This document shows, in pieces, positions 50,908 through 59,183 of a DNA stretch of 64,000 nt. The stretch lies in NCBI GenBank assembly GCA_029785615.1, contig JAFLZH010000002.1, positions 62,001-126,000 on the forward strand, written 5' to 3'. The DNA is from Nitrososphaerota archaeon. Its GTDB lineage: Archaea > Thermoproteota > Nitrososphaeria > Nitrososphaerales > Gagatemarchaeaceae. The notes below the pieces were generated by a model, which saw only the letters and a program-made list of their open reading frames with translations, did no database searches and had not been told where the DNA came from. Positions within the stretch are counted from its first letter, which is position 1, and every line of letters starts with the position of its first letter. A program made the translations under genes and the position numbers.

Positions 50908-52073
50908 TGGGCCCTCGCCAGCTCTCGCCTGGATATCAGCATCCTGAGCACCTCAGAGGTGCCCTCGCCGATGGTCAACAGCCGGGCGTCCCTCCAGTGC
51001 CTGTGAATGTCCTCTGTGGTGTAGCCGTATCCGCCGTGTATCTGGATGGCGTCGTCGCATGCCTTCAGCGACATCTCGGTGGCGAAGACCTTGGCCTGTG
51101 ACGCCTCTGACGAGTAGTCTCCTCCCAACTCCTTGATCCTCGACGCGTAGAGATAGAGGAGTCGGCCCGCGTTTATCCCTGTCTTGGTGTCAGCTATCTT
51201 CTCCCTGACGAGCTGGAAGTCCGAGATGGTCCTTCCGAAGGCGTGCCGCTGTCGCGCGTAGGCCAGCGCCTTGTCGTAGGCGAGCTGAGAGATGCCGACG
51301 TTGAGCGCCGCGACCACTATCCTCGCCCCGTGGAGTATCGCCTTCGCGTAATCCGCCCCCTTCCCCTCCTCGCCGACCAGGTTCTCTTCGGGTATCCGGC
51401 AGTCAGAGAAGATGACCTCGCGCGTCTTCGATCCCCTCATCCCAAGCTTCTTCAGCTCGGCGCCGAACTTCAGCCCGGCGCTGGGTGGCTCCAGCAGGAA
51501 GCAGGAAGGGCCCTTCGAGGTCTTGGCGAAGACCAGGTAGACGTTAGCCTCCCCGGCGTTGGTAATGAACATCTTTGAGCCGTTCACGACGTACTCCCCC
51601 GCGCGCTTTTCCGCAGTCGTGGCCATGTTGCCCGCGTCGGAGCCGGAGGCGGGCTCGGTAAGCGCGAACGAGGCTAGCCTCCGCCCCGTGATCATCGGCC
51701 CGAGATACCGCTCCCGCTGAGGTTCCGACCCGAACCTCAGCACCCCCTCCGCCACGGCGTTGTGTATCTCGACGCTCAGCGCTACGGAGGCGTCCGCGGT
51801 ACCGAGGAGCTCCACGGCCATGGCGTAGACTGAGAATGGGAGCCCGAGCCCTCCGTACTGGGCCGGGAACGGGATCAGGCTCATCCCCTGGGCGAAGAGC
51901 GCGCTCCTGGGCCTGTCTATCGGCTCATCTCCGGAGTCCAGCTTCGGGGAGAGCGGAAGAAGCTCCTTCTCCATGAAGGAGCCAAGGGAGGTCAGGACGT
52001 CAGAGTACTCCTGGTGCCTGCCCGGATGGAGCATCTGCATGAGCTGTCTGTGTTCGGCTGTGAATATCGTCAA
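50904..52073 (-). CDS. Acyl-CoA dehydrogenase
   Basis: 389 residues, normal length. FAD/substrate signatures ALTEPASGSDAGNMATTAEK and the C-terminal IQIHGGYGYTTEDIHRHWRDAR are present; the catalytic base is probably the Glu in TIGEGTSEVLR. It oxidises acyl-CoA to enoyl-CoA; chain length is unknown. First gene of the operon with etfB, etfA and the FadF-like protein. The TTG at 52073 follows a minus-strand TATA-like GATTAAATC (52107-52115), beside a strong palindrome. Confidence 0.92.
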   Translation of the reverse strand: MTIFTAEHRQLMQMLHPGRHQEYSDVLTSLGSFMEKELLPLSPKLDSGDEPIDRPRSALFAQGMSLIPFPAQYGGLGLPFSVYAMAVELLGTADASVALSVEIHNAVAEGVLRFGSEPQRERYLGPMITGRRLASFALTEPASGSDAGNMATTAEKRAGEYVVNGSKMFITNAGEANVYLVFAKTSKGPSCFLLEPPSAGLKFGAELKKLGMRGSKTREVIFSDCRIPEENLVGEEGKGADYAKAILHGARIVVAALNVGISQLAYDKALAYARQRHAFGRTISDFQLVREKIADTKTGINAGRLLYLYASRIKELGGDYSSEASQAKVFATEMSLKACDDAIQIHGGYGYTTEDIHRHWRDARLLTIGEGTSEVLRMLISRRELARAQ

Positions 52074-52113
52074 TTCGAGGCGCTGAGCCGCGTTCGCCCC
52101 ACGACAGATTTAA

Positions 52114-52133
52114 TCGTTCTCACTAAAGAACGA
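52114..52133. promoter_or_regulatory. Palindromic operator between the acyl-CoA dehydrogenase operon and prpD
   Basis: TCGTTCT-CACTAA-AGAACGA is a perfect inverted repeat with 7-base arms and a 6-base spacer. It overlaps the leftward TATA-like box and lies just before the rightward TATA-like CCTATTAGAG (52139-52148), so one bound regulator could control both directions. Confidence 0.65.
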
Positions 52134-52167
52134 GAATTCCTATTAGAGCCAGGGGCGGACGCGGGTC

Positions 52168-53538
52168 GTGGACCTAGCCGGCCGCCTCGCAGAGTATGTG
52201 TCCTCTGTCAGGTACCGGGCCTTGGACGCGGGCACCGTCAAGGAGATGAAGGCAAGAGTGGTAGACGCCGTAGGGTGCGCCATCGGCGCCTACCGCGAGA
52301 AACCCATCGCCATGGCAAGGAAGGCAGTCCTGGGCCTGCGGAACGGCGGGCCATCGAGCGTCTTCGGGACGGGAGAACGCACCTCGCCCGACCTCGCCAC
52401 GTTCGTGAACGGCTTCATGCTGCGGTACTTCGACTACAACGACACGTACCTGTCAAAGGAGCCCGCCCACCCCAGCGACAACATCGCCCCCTGCCTTGCG
52501 GTGGCGGAGGCGGAGGGCTCGACGGGGAAGGAGCTCATCTCAGCCGCGGTGGCGGCCTATGAAATCCAGTGCAGGCTCTGCGACGCGGCTGACATCAGGC
52601 ACAGGGGGTGGGACCACGTCAACTACGGGCTCGTGTCGTCGTCGCTGGCGGCGTCGAAGCTGATGGGGCTGGACGCGAAGCGGGCTGAGCAGGCGGTGAA
52701 CATTGCGCTGAACGGCCATGAGGCCATGCGCCAGGTCAGGGCCGGAGAGCTCTCTATGTGGAAGGGAGCCTCGTTCGCCAACGCCGCCAGGAACGGGGTG
52801 TTCGCGGCCGTCCTGGCCAGGGACGGCATAACGGGGCCGTCGCCCATCTTCGAGGGCGAGATGGGCTTCTTCAACCAGGTCTCGGGTCCATTCGACCTGG
52901 ACACCGGCGAGTTCGGAGGACGCCATGGGAGGTACAAGGTGAAGGACACCTATGTGAAATACTGGCCCGCCGAGTACCACGCGCAGTCGGCCATCTGGGC
53001 CGCGCTGGCGGTGAGGGAGGGACTGAGGGGGCCGGAGGACGTGGAGTCTGTCCTGGTCGAAACGCACGAAGCTGGGTATACGATCCTGGGCAAGGACCCC
53101 GAGAAGTGGCGGCCCGCGACCAAGGAGACGGCGGACCACAGCCTCCCATACATGGTGGGCATGGCGCTCCTGGAGGGGAAGGTCGACAACGGGACATACT
53201 CTGAGCGGAAGATCCGGTCCGAGAGGACCCTCCGGTTCCTGCAGAAGGTGAGGGTGAAGGAGGATCCAGGCCTGACGGCGCTCTACCCCGCGAAGGGGAT
53301 GGCCAACAGGGTGACCGTAGTCACGAAGTCTGGGGCCACCCTCTCGAAGGAGGTGGACGTCCCCCGGGGACACCCCCTGGATCCCATGGGGAGAGAGGAG
53401 CTGGAACAGAAGTTCATGTCCCTGACGGCCGGAAGGCTATCCCCCCGGAGGGCGAAGGAGCTCCTCGGCCTGCTGTGGAAGCTCGAAGCGGTCGAAGACA
53501 TCGGAGAGGTCTTCCCTCTGATGAAAGCCTCGGCCTAG
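52168..53538 (+). CDS. MmgE/PrpD-family dehydratase
   Basis: 456 residues of the MmgE/PrpD family. VDAVGCAIGAYREKP, RYFDYNDTYL and EYHAQSAIWAAL are the family's conserved segments. Members include 2-methylcitrate dehydratase of propionate breakdown. No methylcitrate synthase is adjacent, so the substrate is unproven. GTG 52168 is about 24 bases after the TATA-like CCTATTAGAG, fitting leaderless translation. Confidence 0.85.
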   Translation: MDLAGRLAEYVSSVRYRALDAGTVKEMKARVVDAVGCAIGAYREKPIAMARKAVLGLRNGGPSSVFGTGERTSPDLATFVNGFMLRYFDYNDTYLSKEPAHPSDNIAPCLAVAEAEGSTGKELISAAVAAYEIQCRLCDAADIRHRGWDHVNYGLVSSSLAASKLMGLDAKRAEQAVNIALNGHEAMRQVRAGELSMWKGASFANAARNGVFAAVLARDGITGPSPIFEGEMGFFNQVSGPFDLDTGEFGGRHGRYKVKDTYVKYWPAEYHAQSAIWAALAVREGLRGPEDVESVLVETHEAGYTILGKDPEKWRPATKETADHSLPYMVGMALLEGKVDNGTYSERKIRSERTLRFLQKVRVKEDPGLTALYPAKGMANRVTVVTKSGATLSKEVDVPRGHPLDPMGREELEQKFMSLTAGRLSPRRAKELLGLLWKLEAVEDIGEVFPLMKASA

Positions 53539-53583
53539 CCGCGCCTGTCTGACCTATATCATCGTCCGGCGTCCCCCCTGGTC

Positions 53584-54357
53584 ATGGAGTCTGAGGAGCT
53601 CCTCAGGGAGGCTTTCGGCCTGAACTCCTACGAGTCGAAGCTCTACATCACCCTGCTGGGCCGCGGGATGAAGGCAGGCGAAGCGGCCCAGGCTTCGGGG
53701 GTCCCCCAGTCGCGCACCTACGACACCCTGCGCTCTCTCGAGCAGAAGGGATTCGTCGTGGAGTCCGACGGGGTCTACCAGTCTGCGACCCCTTCGGCCG
53801 CCCTCGGCTCCAGGATAGCGAAGTACGTGGCGGACTTCGAGGCCAGCCTCGCGGGGAGGCAGTCCGCCATGAAGAAGATAGTCGTGGAGCTGGAGCCGCT
53901 CGCGGGGCCCGGGCACGGAGAGCAGGAGCCCGTGATGCTGAAGGGATTGGAGAGCATCGCCGCAGCCTTCCTCGAGGTCCTCCGCGCCTCGGAGGACGCA
54001 TTCCTCCTCGTGAGGAAGGGGATCGAAGCCAAGACAGCGTTCCTAGGGGTCCTGGGGCAGGCGAGCAGGAAGCCGAAGAGCGTCAAACTCATGATCCCGG
54101 CGAATCAGAGGCTGTCGCAGGCTGAGCTGCGGGACGCCCAGAAGCGCGGGCTGGAGGTACGCCGGTCCGAGGGCGTCCTCCTCGACATGATGGCCGGGGA
54201 CCGGGGCGGGGTCATCATAGGGGTCCCCGCCAGGGGCAAGGACGAGTCGTTCGCAGCGGTGGCGATATGGGTGAGGAGCCCCTCGTTCGCCATGTCGGTT
54301 ATCGAGTCCCTCGAACAACAGTGGAAGGCCGCCCGGCCCCTTCAGGGGAACCCCTAA
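53584..54357 (+). CDS. TrmB-family transcriptional regulator
   Basis: 257 residues. An N-terminal winged helix of TrmB type (LNSYESKLYITLLGRGMKAGEAAQASGVPQSRTYDTLRSLEQKGFV) and a short coiled linker (SLAGRQSAMKKIVVELE) precede a C-terminal effector domain of about 140 residues. Family members repress or activate by binding small ligands, often sugars. Its stop codon lies inside the first of two copies of a distinctive palindrome (54357-54378; the other at 56376-56397), so it is the natural candidate to bind them. Confidence 0.85.
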   Translation: MESEELLREAFGLNSYESKLYITLLGRGMKAGEAAQASGVPQSRTYDTLRSLEQKGFVVESDGVYQSATPSAALGSRIAKYVADFEASLAGRQSAMKKIVVELEPLAGPGHGEQEPVMLKGLESIAAAFLEVLRASEDAFLLVRKGIEAKTAFLGVLGQASRKPKSVKLMIPANQRLSQAELRDAQKRGLEVRRSEGVLLDMMAGDRGGVIIGVPARGKDESFAAVAIWVRSPSFAMSVIESLEQQWKAARPLQGNP

Positions 54358-54378
54358 TTACCACTATCTAGTGGTAAT
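54357..54378 (+). promoter_or_regulatory. Palindromic operator, copy 1
   Basis: ATTACCAC-TATCTA-GTGGTAAT, perfect 8-base arms with a 6-base spacer, ending three bases before the GTG start of the F420-type oxidoreductase gene. Copy 2 at 56376-56397 has the same spacing and 15 of 16 arm bases. Confidence 0.75.
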
Positions 54379-54381
54379 CAT

Positions 54382-55371
54382 GTGAAGCTCGCCCTGGGTT
54401 TCAACCCGATAATCAGCGTGAGGGACGCCGTGGCCGAGGCGTCGCGCGCAGACTCCCTAGGCTACGACTCGGTCTGGATGCACGAGAGCTTGTACCAGAG
54501 GGACGTGGTCACTTATATCTCAGCCATGGCGTCTGGCACTACGAGGGTCAAGCTCGGTTCCGGGGTGATAAACACGTTCACCCGCCACCCTGTCACCACG
54601 GCGACGACCTTCGCCACGCTCTCCGAGCTGTCAGGGGGGAGGGTGACGCTCGGGCTTGGGCTCGGGAGCTTCCCGACAGTCCCGCTCATAGGCCACCGGA
54701 TCTTCCCCGTCGGAGAGACGAAGCCGATCCGCAGGATAAGGGAGTACGTCGAGGTGGTCAAGAAGACCTGGGAAGGGGAGAGGGTCGAGTTCGACGGCGA
54801 CTTCTTCCAGGTCCATGGCCTCGCCCTGGGTTTCGAGGTGGCCCACGCGATACCGATCTTCGTGGCTTCCCTTTCGCCGAGGACGCAGGCGTTCGCAGCC
54901 ACCGTCGCCGACGGCGTGATCCTCTCCCCAGCCCTGGGCACGGCCCGCGGGACCGAGGCCATGGTAGAGAACGTCAAACGGGGGGAAGCTAAACGGGGCC
55001 GAGGGGTGGAGCGGGCGTCCTACCTGCTGACCTCGGTGGGCCGGGACCCCGCCAGGGCTGCCCAGGCAGTCAAGGACTACTACTTCTTCGCCTACCAGCT
55101 GTCCGAGGTGATACAGCCCGAGACACTCTCCTCCTACGGGGTGACGGAGGAGGACCTCCGCCCGTTGAAGGAGGCATGGAGGAGAGGGGACGAAGCAGGG
55201 GCGCGGCGGCTTATCCCTGAGGAAGCCGTAGAGGCGCTCACGGTCACAGGTACGCCGGACCACGCCATCGAAAGGATCAAGGAGTACAGGAAAGCGGGCG
55301 TCACCCTCCCCATACTGATGCCGATAGGGGACGTGAGCTACGCGGTCAACGAACTCGCGCCGGAAGCGTGA
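54382..55371 (+). CDS. LLM-class flavin/F420-dependent oxidoreductase
   Basis: 329 residues, luciferase-like TIM barrel. N-terminal ALGFNPIISVRDAVAEASRADSLGYDSVWMHE and the GRVTLGLGLGS loop are typical of the F420-dependent (Mer-like) subgroup; whether the cofactor is F420 or FMN is not certain. The substrate is unknown. GTG 54382 directly follows the palindrome, suggesting repressor control of this gene apart from the regulator gene. Confidence 0.82.
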   Translation: MKLALGFNPIISVRDAVAEASRADSLGYDSVWMHESLYQRDVVTYISAMASGTTRVKLGSGVINTFTRHPVTTATTFATLSELSGGRVTLGLGLGSFPTVPLIGHRIFPVGETKPIRRIREYVEVVKKTWEGERVEFDGDFFQVHGLALGFEVAHAIPIFVASLSPRTQAFAATVADGVILSPALGTARGTEAMVENVKRGEAKRGRGVERASYLLTSVGRDPARAAQAVKDYYFFAYQLSEVIQPETLSSYGVTEEDLRPLKEAWRRGDEAGARRLIPEEAVEALTVTGTPDHAIERIKEYRKAGVTLPILMPIGDVSYAVNELAPEA

Positions 55372-55383
55372 GGCGGTCGGCCT

Positions 55384-56370
55384 CTAGACAACTGGCAGAA
55401 AGATGGCGAGCGCCAGGGACACCATGTACAGGACTGAGAACTGAAGCGCCAGGGCCGCTGTCTTCGGGTCGGCGTTGTCTGGGATCGGCCCCCTGAACAT
55501 CCTCCACAGCGGAAAGGCACTGGGGAGGGTGACGAGGACGAGGAGGGACCAGGCACTGACGAAACCCGAAAGGACCTCGGCTAGGACGAAGGCGTATGCA
55601 ACGCCCAGGAGCCATCCGTAGGCCCTGGAGGCAGCCTTCAGTCCCAGGCGGACGGCAATCGTCCTCGTGTTGACCGACCCGTCGTAGTCGATGTCCCTGA
55701 TGTTGTTGGCGAGGAGGACCAGGGCGACGAAGATGCCGATTGGGACTGCGCCCACCAGAGGGACCCAGGAGAAGGCCCTGGCCTGCACCAGGTAGGCGCC
55801 CAGCGGGATGAGGAGCCCCCACATGACGAACACGGTCGCCTCGCCCGCGCCCCTGGCTTTCAGGACTACCGGGTCGGCGGTGTATAGGACGCTCCCCAGC
55901 ACGCCAGCCGCTGTGATGAACAGGATTACCGGCCCGGCGACCGACGCGAGGTAGGCGGCCGCGATGAGCGTGACGGCATAGAGGCCCAGGGCGAAGTACA
56001 ATATGGTGGAAGGGCGGACCTCGCCGGCCGCGCCCGGATGCAGCCTGTACCTAGTAGTCGGCGCACCTTCCTTGTCTACCCCGTGCCTGACGTCATAGTA
56101 GTCGTTGAGGATGTTGGTCGCCGCGTGGAAGGCCACCATCCCCCCAAGGGTCAGGAGATAGAGCGGGAGGTCGAATTCTCCGGCCAGGGTCGCGAAGAGG
56201 GTGCCCATGGTGACCGACGAAAAGGTCATCGTGAAGGACCAGGGCCTGGCAGAAAGAAGCGCTGTCCTAGCGCCGAGACTACGGCGCGGGGCCGTCGAGG
56301 CGGCCAGGGCCGCACCGGCGATGGGGCGGAACGAATCCCTCGGCGCGGCGCCTGATGACCTTGTCAGCAT
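55384..56370 (-). CDS. UbiA-family prenyltransferase (MenA-like)
   Basis: 328 residues with eight or nine membrane helices. The two Asp-rich motifs are NILNDYYDVRHGVD and NNIRDIDYD, which bind the prenyl diphosphate. It resembles MenA-type enzymes that attach a prenyl chain to the quinone head group; ether-lipid or other prenyltransfer is possible. A quinone role would fit the respiratory genes here. The start ATG 56370 lies five bases after palindrome copy 2, with a TATA-like CTTAATATTAC just upstream of it. Confidence 0.82.
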   Translation of the reverse strand: MLTRSSGAAPRDSFRPIAGAALAASTAPRRSLGARTALLSARPWSFTMTFSSVTMGTLFATLAGEFDLPLYLLTLGGMVAFHAATNILNDYYDVRHGVDKEGAPTTRYRLHPGAAGEVRPSTILYFALGLYAVTLIAAAYLASVAGPVILFITAAGVLGSVLYTADPVVLKARGAGEATVFVMWGLLIPLGAYLVQARAFSWVPLVGAVPIGIFVALVLLANNIRDIDYDGSVNTRTIAVRLGLKAASRAYGWLLGVAYAFVLAEVLSGFVSAWSLLVLVTLPSAFPLWRMFRGPIPDNADPKTAALALQFSVLYMVSLALAIFLPVV

Positions 56371-56375
56371 GTGTG

Positions 56376-56397
56376 ATTACCACCTGCCAGTAGTAAT
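56376..56397 (-). promoter_or_regulatory. Palindromic operator, copy 2
   Basis: ATTACCAC-CTGCCA-GTAGTAAT. Same arms (15 of 16 bases) and spacer length as copy 1. On the minus strand it lies between the TATA-like box (56391-56403) and the ATG of the UbiA gene, where a bound protein would block transcription. GTGGTAATCA is identical in both copies on the side of the controlled gene. Confidence 0.75.
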
Positions 56398-56494
56398 ATT
56401 AAGATTGACAGAGCGTGACTTCGGGGACGGAACCCCAGGCAAGGGTCCGCAGCTGTGCGATGAGGATTTAACGTCGGCCCTGTGGGGAGAGAAA

Positions 56495-57112
56495 GTGGAC
56501 AAGGCGCGAAGGTCCGCGCTGGGGCTGGCCATTGTCGCGGCCGGGATGATGCCACTCTTCTTCCTCCCCAAGGACGACTTTGCCCTATCGACCTTCATAG
56601 CCACAGGGTGCATGGCCGCGGTGGCCGTGGCGTCGGGCGGCTACCGCAGGCTCTTCGCTCCCCGGGTGTGGACCCTGGGGGTGGGGGCGGTGTCGGCCGC
56701 AGGGCTCTATGCCCTGTTCTACGCCGGGAACCTAGCCGTAGTGGCGTTCCATCCCCTCGGCGTCGGGGCCCAGGCGGAGACGTCCATCTACGCTCTGATA
56801 GCGTCATCGGGCAACTTGCTCCCGCTGCAGGTCCTTGTGCTGGCCTGTGACTCCGTAGGCTTCGAGTCGTACTTCAGAGGGACGCTGCAGTCTCTCGCGG
56901 CACCCAGGCTCGGGCCAGCGGCCCCCTTTGCCGTGGCCGCCGTGGACGCTCTGATCCACGCCGCCAGCTTCAACATCCTCTGGGTCGTCGCCACGTTCCT
57001 CGCCGACTCCGTCTGGGGCCTCACATACTACCGGACCGGCGACCTGAGCTCGAGCATGCTGAGCCACTTCGCGTGGGACGTCGCGATATTCATGGTCGCC
57101 CCCATAGGCTGA
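56495..57112 (+). CDS. CPBP-family (CAAX-like) membrane protease
   Basis: 205 residues with about six membrane helices. The family motifs appear as GFESYFRG (in place of EExxxR), HAASFNI and SHFAWD, the Glu and His residues being the proposed metal site. CPBP proteins are intramembrane proteases or bacteriocin-immunity-like proteins; the role here is unknown. The first motif has Phe-Glu rather than Glu-Glu. GTG 56495 is 25 bases after the TATA-like GATTTAAC (56464-56471). Confidence 0.75.
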   Translation: MDKARRSALGLAIVAAGMMPLFFLPKDDFALSTFIATGCMAAVAVASGGYRRLFAPRVWTLGVGAVSAAGLYALFYAGNLAVVAFHPLGVGAQAETSIYALIASSGNLLPLQVLVLACDSVGFESYFRGTLQSLAAPRLGPAAPFAVAAVDALIHAASFNILWVVATFLADSVWGLTYYRTGDLSSSMLSHFAWDVAIFMVAPIG

Positions 57113-57183
57113 GGCGCACAGGGGCAGGACCAGTCTCCGCCTCGGCGCTTATAACTCCCAGAAAGGCGCGGTGAGTGGATACG

Positions 57184-59136
57184 ATGCCTGAAGGGAAGCT
57201 GCTCTGGGAGCCCGACTCGGGCTTCGTCAGGAAGACCGCCATGACAGCCTACACGAAGTGGCTGGAGAAGCGAGGCTTCGCCTTTGAAGGATACGACGAC
57301 CTTTGGCGTTGGTCAGTGGAAGACCTGGAGGGATTCTGGGGGTCCATCTGGAAGTACTTCGACGTGGCGGGCGCCGACTATCCGGTGCTGGCGGAGAGGA
57401 AGATGCCCGGAGCCAAGTGGTTCGAGGGGGCCGAACTCAACTTCGCCGAACGCGTCTTCGCCAGGGAGAGAGAAGGACCGGCGCTCATATGCAGAGGGGA
57501 ACGCGGCTCAGAGAAGACGGTCACATGGCAGGAGCTGCGGAAGAAGACGGCGGCCCTGGCCACGAGGCTGAAGGAGTCCGGCGTGGAGCGCGGGGACAGG
57601 GTGGCGGCGTTCCTTTCGAACGGGGCCGAGGCCGTTGTGGGCGTCCTGGCCACGGCGAGCATTGGAGCCGTCTGGTCGAGTTGCCCTCCTGAGTTCGGCA
57701 CACAGTCGGTGATAGACAGGTTCGGTCAGATACGCCCGAAGGTCCTAATCGCGGCCGACGGCTACGGCTACGGAGGCAAGTGGACCGACAGGACAGAGGA
57801 GGTCGCTTCGGTAGTGAAGGCGATCCCAAGCATAGAGAAGACCGTCGCGGTTTCCGGCGGGAGCAGAAGCAGGGGGATCCAGGGGGCGGAGGACTGGGAG
57901 GAAGCGACGGAAGGCAAGTCAGGATTCGACAGTGAGTTCGTACCCTTCGACCACCCGCTTTGGGTCCTCTACTCGTCGGGGACCACGGGACTCCCGAAGC
58001 CGATTGTGCACTCTCATGGAGGGATACTCGTGGAGCTCCTGAAAGCTCTGGCGCTGCACAACGATGTGAGGGAAGGAGACCGCTTCTTCTGGTATACCAC
58101 GACCGGGTGGATGATGTGGAACTACCTCGTGGGGGGCCTGCTCCATGGCGCCACGCTCGTCCTTTACAGCGGCCACCCCGCCTGGCCGCACCCTGACTCC
58201 CTCTGGTCTGTGATGGAGCAGACAAAGACGACATACATGGGTACAAGCGCCGCCTACATCTCAGGCTGCGCGAAGGCCGGGATCGAGCCGCGGAGCACAC
58301 ACAGGCTGGGCTCACTCAGGGGGATCGGCTCTACTGGGTCGCCGCTCTCGACGGACGGCTTCGAATGGGTGTACGCCAAGGCGAAAGAGGACGTCTGGCT
58401 CGAGTCGCTCAGCGGCGGGACTGACGTGTGCACCGCCTTCGTCACCGGGTCGCCGACCCTCCCCGTCCACTCAGGGGAGCTGCAGTGCAGGGCCCTGGGG
58501 GCCAGCGTCAAGGCCTTCGACGACGGCGGGGCACCGGTGGTGGGGAAGGTGGGTGAACTGGTCATCACCGAGCCGATGCCCAGCATGCCTGTGTTCTTCT
58601 GGGGGGACGAGGACGGGAGCCGCTACAGGGAGAGCTACTTCGACGCGTTCCCGGGGGTCTGGAGGCACGGGGACTGGATCAAAGTGACCAGCCGTGGGAC
58701 GTGTGTCATCTACGGCCGCTCCGACGCCACGATAAAGAGGCAGGGGGTGCGGATAGGGACCAGCGAAGTCTACAGGGCCGTCGAGAAGGTGCCTGAGGTC
58801 TCGGACTCCCTCGTGCTCGATGTCCCCACCGGCTTGGGAGGAGACGAGATGGTCCTTTTCGTGTCTCTGAAGGAGGGCACATCACTGGACCAGGAGCTCC
58901 TCACGAAGATCAGGGCTCAGATAAAGTCTGACCTTTCGCCGCGGTATCTCCCCGAGAAGGTGGTCGCCGTCCCTGCCATCCCCCGGACCCTGAATGGGAA
59001 GAAGCTCGAGGTGCCCGTGAAGCGGATCCTCGCCGGGGCTGACCCCGACCGGGTCTTGAACAGGGGGTCCCTGGCAGACCCTGCTTCTCTGGACTACTTC
59101 GTGAAGCTGGCAAAGGAGACCGCCGCAGGCGCCTAG
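57184..59136 (+). CDS. Acetoacetate-CoA ligase
   Basis: 650 residues, adenylate-forming enzyme. The length, the N-terminal DLWRWSVEDLEGFWGSIWKYFDV and the core YSSGTTGLPKPIVHSHGG (AMP loop) with the C-terminal lysine in NGKKLEVPVKRIL match acetoacetyl-CoA synthetase. It activates acetoacetate with ATP and CoA. It heads a block with a thiolase-like protein and a DUF35 protein, in line with ketone-body or short-chain acid use. ATG 57184 is preferred to GTG 57175. Confidence 0.9.
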   Translation: MPEGKLLWEPDSGFVRKTAMTAYTKWLEKRGFAFEGYDDLWRWSVEDLEGFWGSIWKYFDVAGADYPVLAERKMPGAKWFEGAELNFAERVFAREREGPALICRGERGSEKTVTWQELRKKTAALATRLKESGVERGDRVAAFLSNGAEAVVGVLATASIGAVWSSCPPEFGTQSVIDRFGQIRPKVLIAADGYGYGGKWTDRTEEVASVVKAIPSIEKTVAVSGGSRSRGIQGAEDWEEATEGKSGFDSEFVPFDHPLWVLYSSGTTGLPKPIVHSHGGILVELLKALALHNDVREGDRFFWYTTTGWMMWNYLVGGLLHGATLVLYSGHPAWPHPDSLWSVMEQTKTTYMGTSAAYISGCAKAGIEPRSTHRLGSLRGIGSTGSPLSTDGFEWVYAKAKEDVWLESLSGGTDVCTAFVTGSPTLPVHSGELQCRALGASVKAFDDGGAPVVGKVGELVITEPMPSMPVFFWGDEDGSRYRESYFDAFPGVWRHGDWIKVTSRGTCVIYGRSDATIKRQGVRIGTSEVYRAVEKVPEVSDSLVLDVPTGLGGDEMVLFVSLKEGTSLDQELLTKIRAQIKSDLSPRYLPEKVVAVPAIPRTLNGKKLEVPVKRILAGADPDRVLNRGSLADPASLDYFVKLAKETAAGA

Positions 59137-59183
59137 GCGCATTTTGGAAGGAAATTAATACCTGTGCCGAGCCGGCGGAAGTA

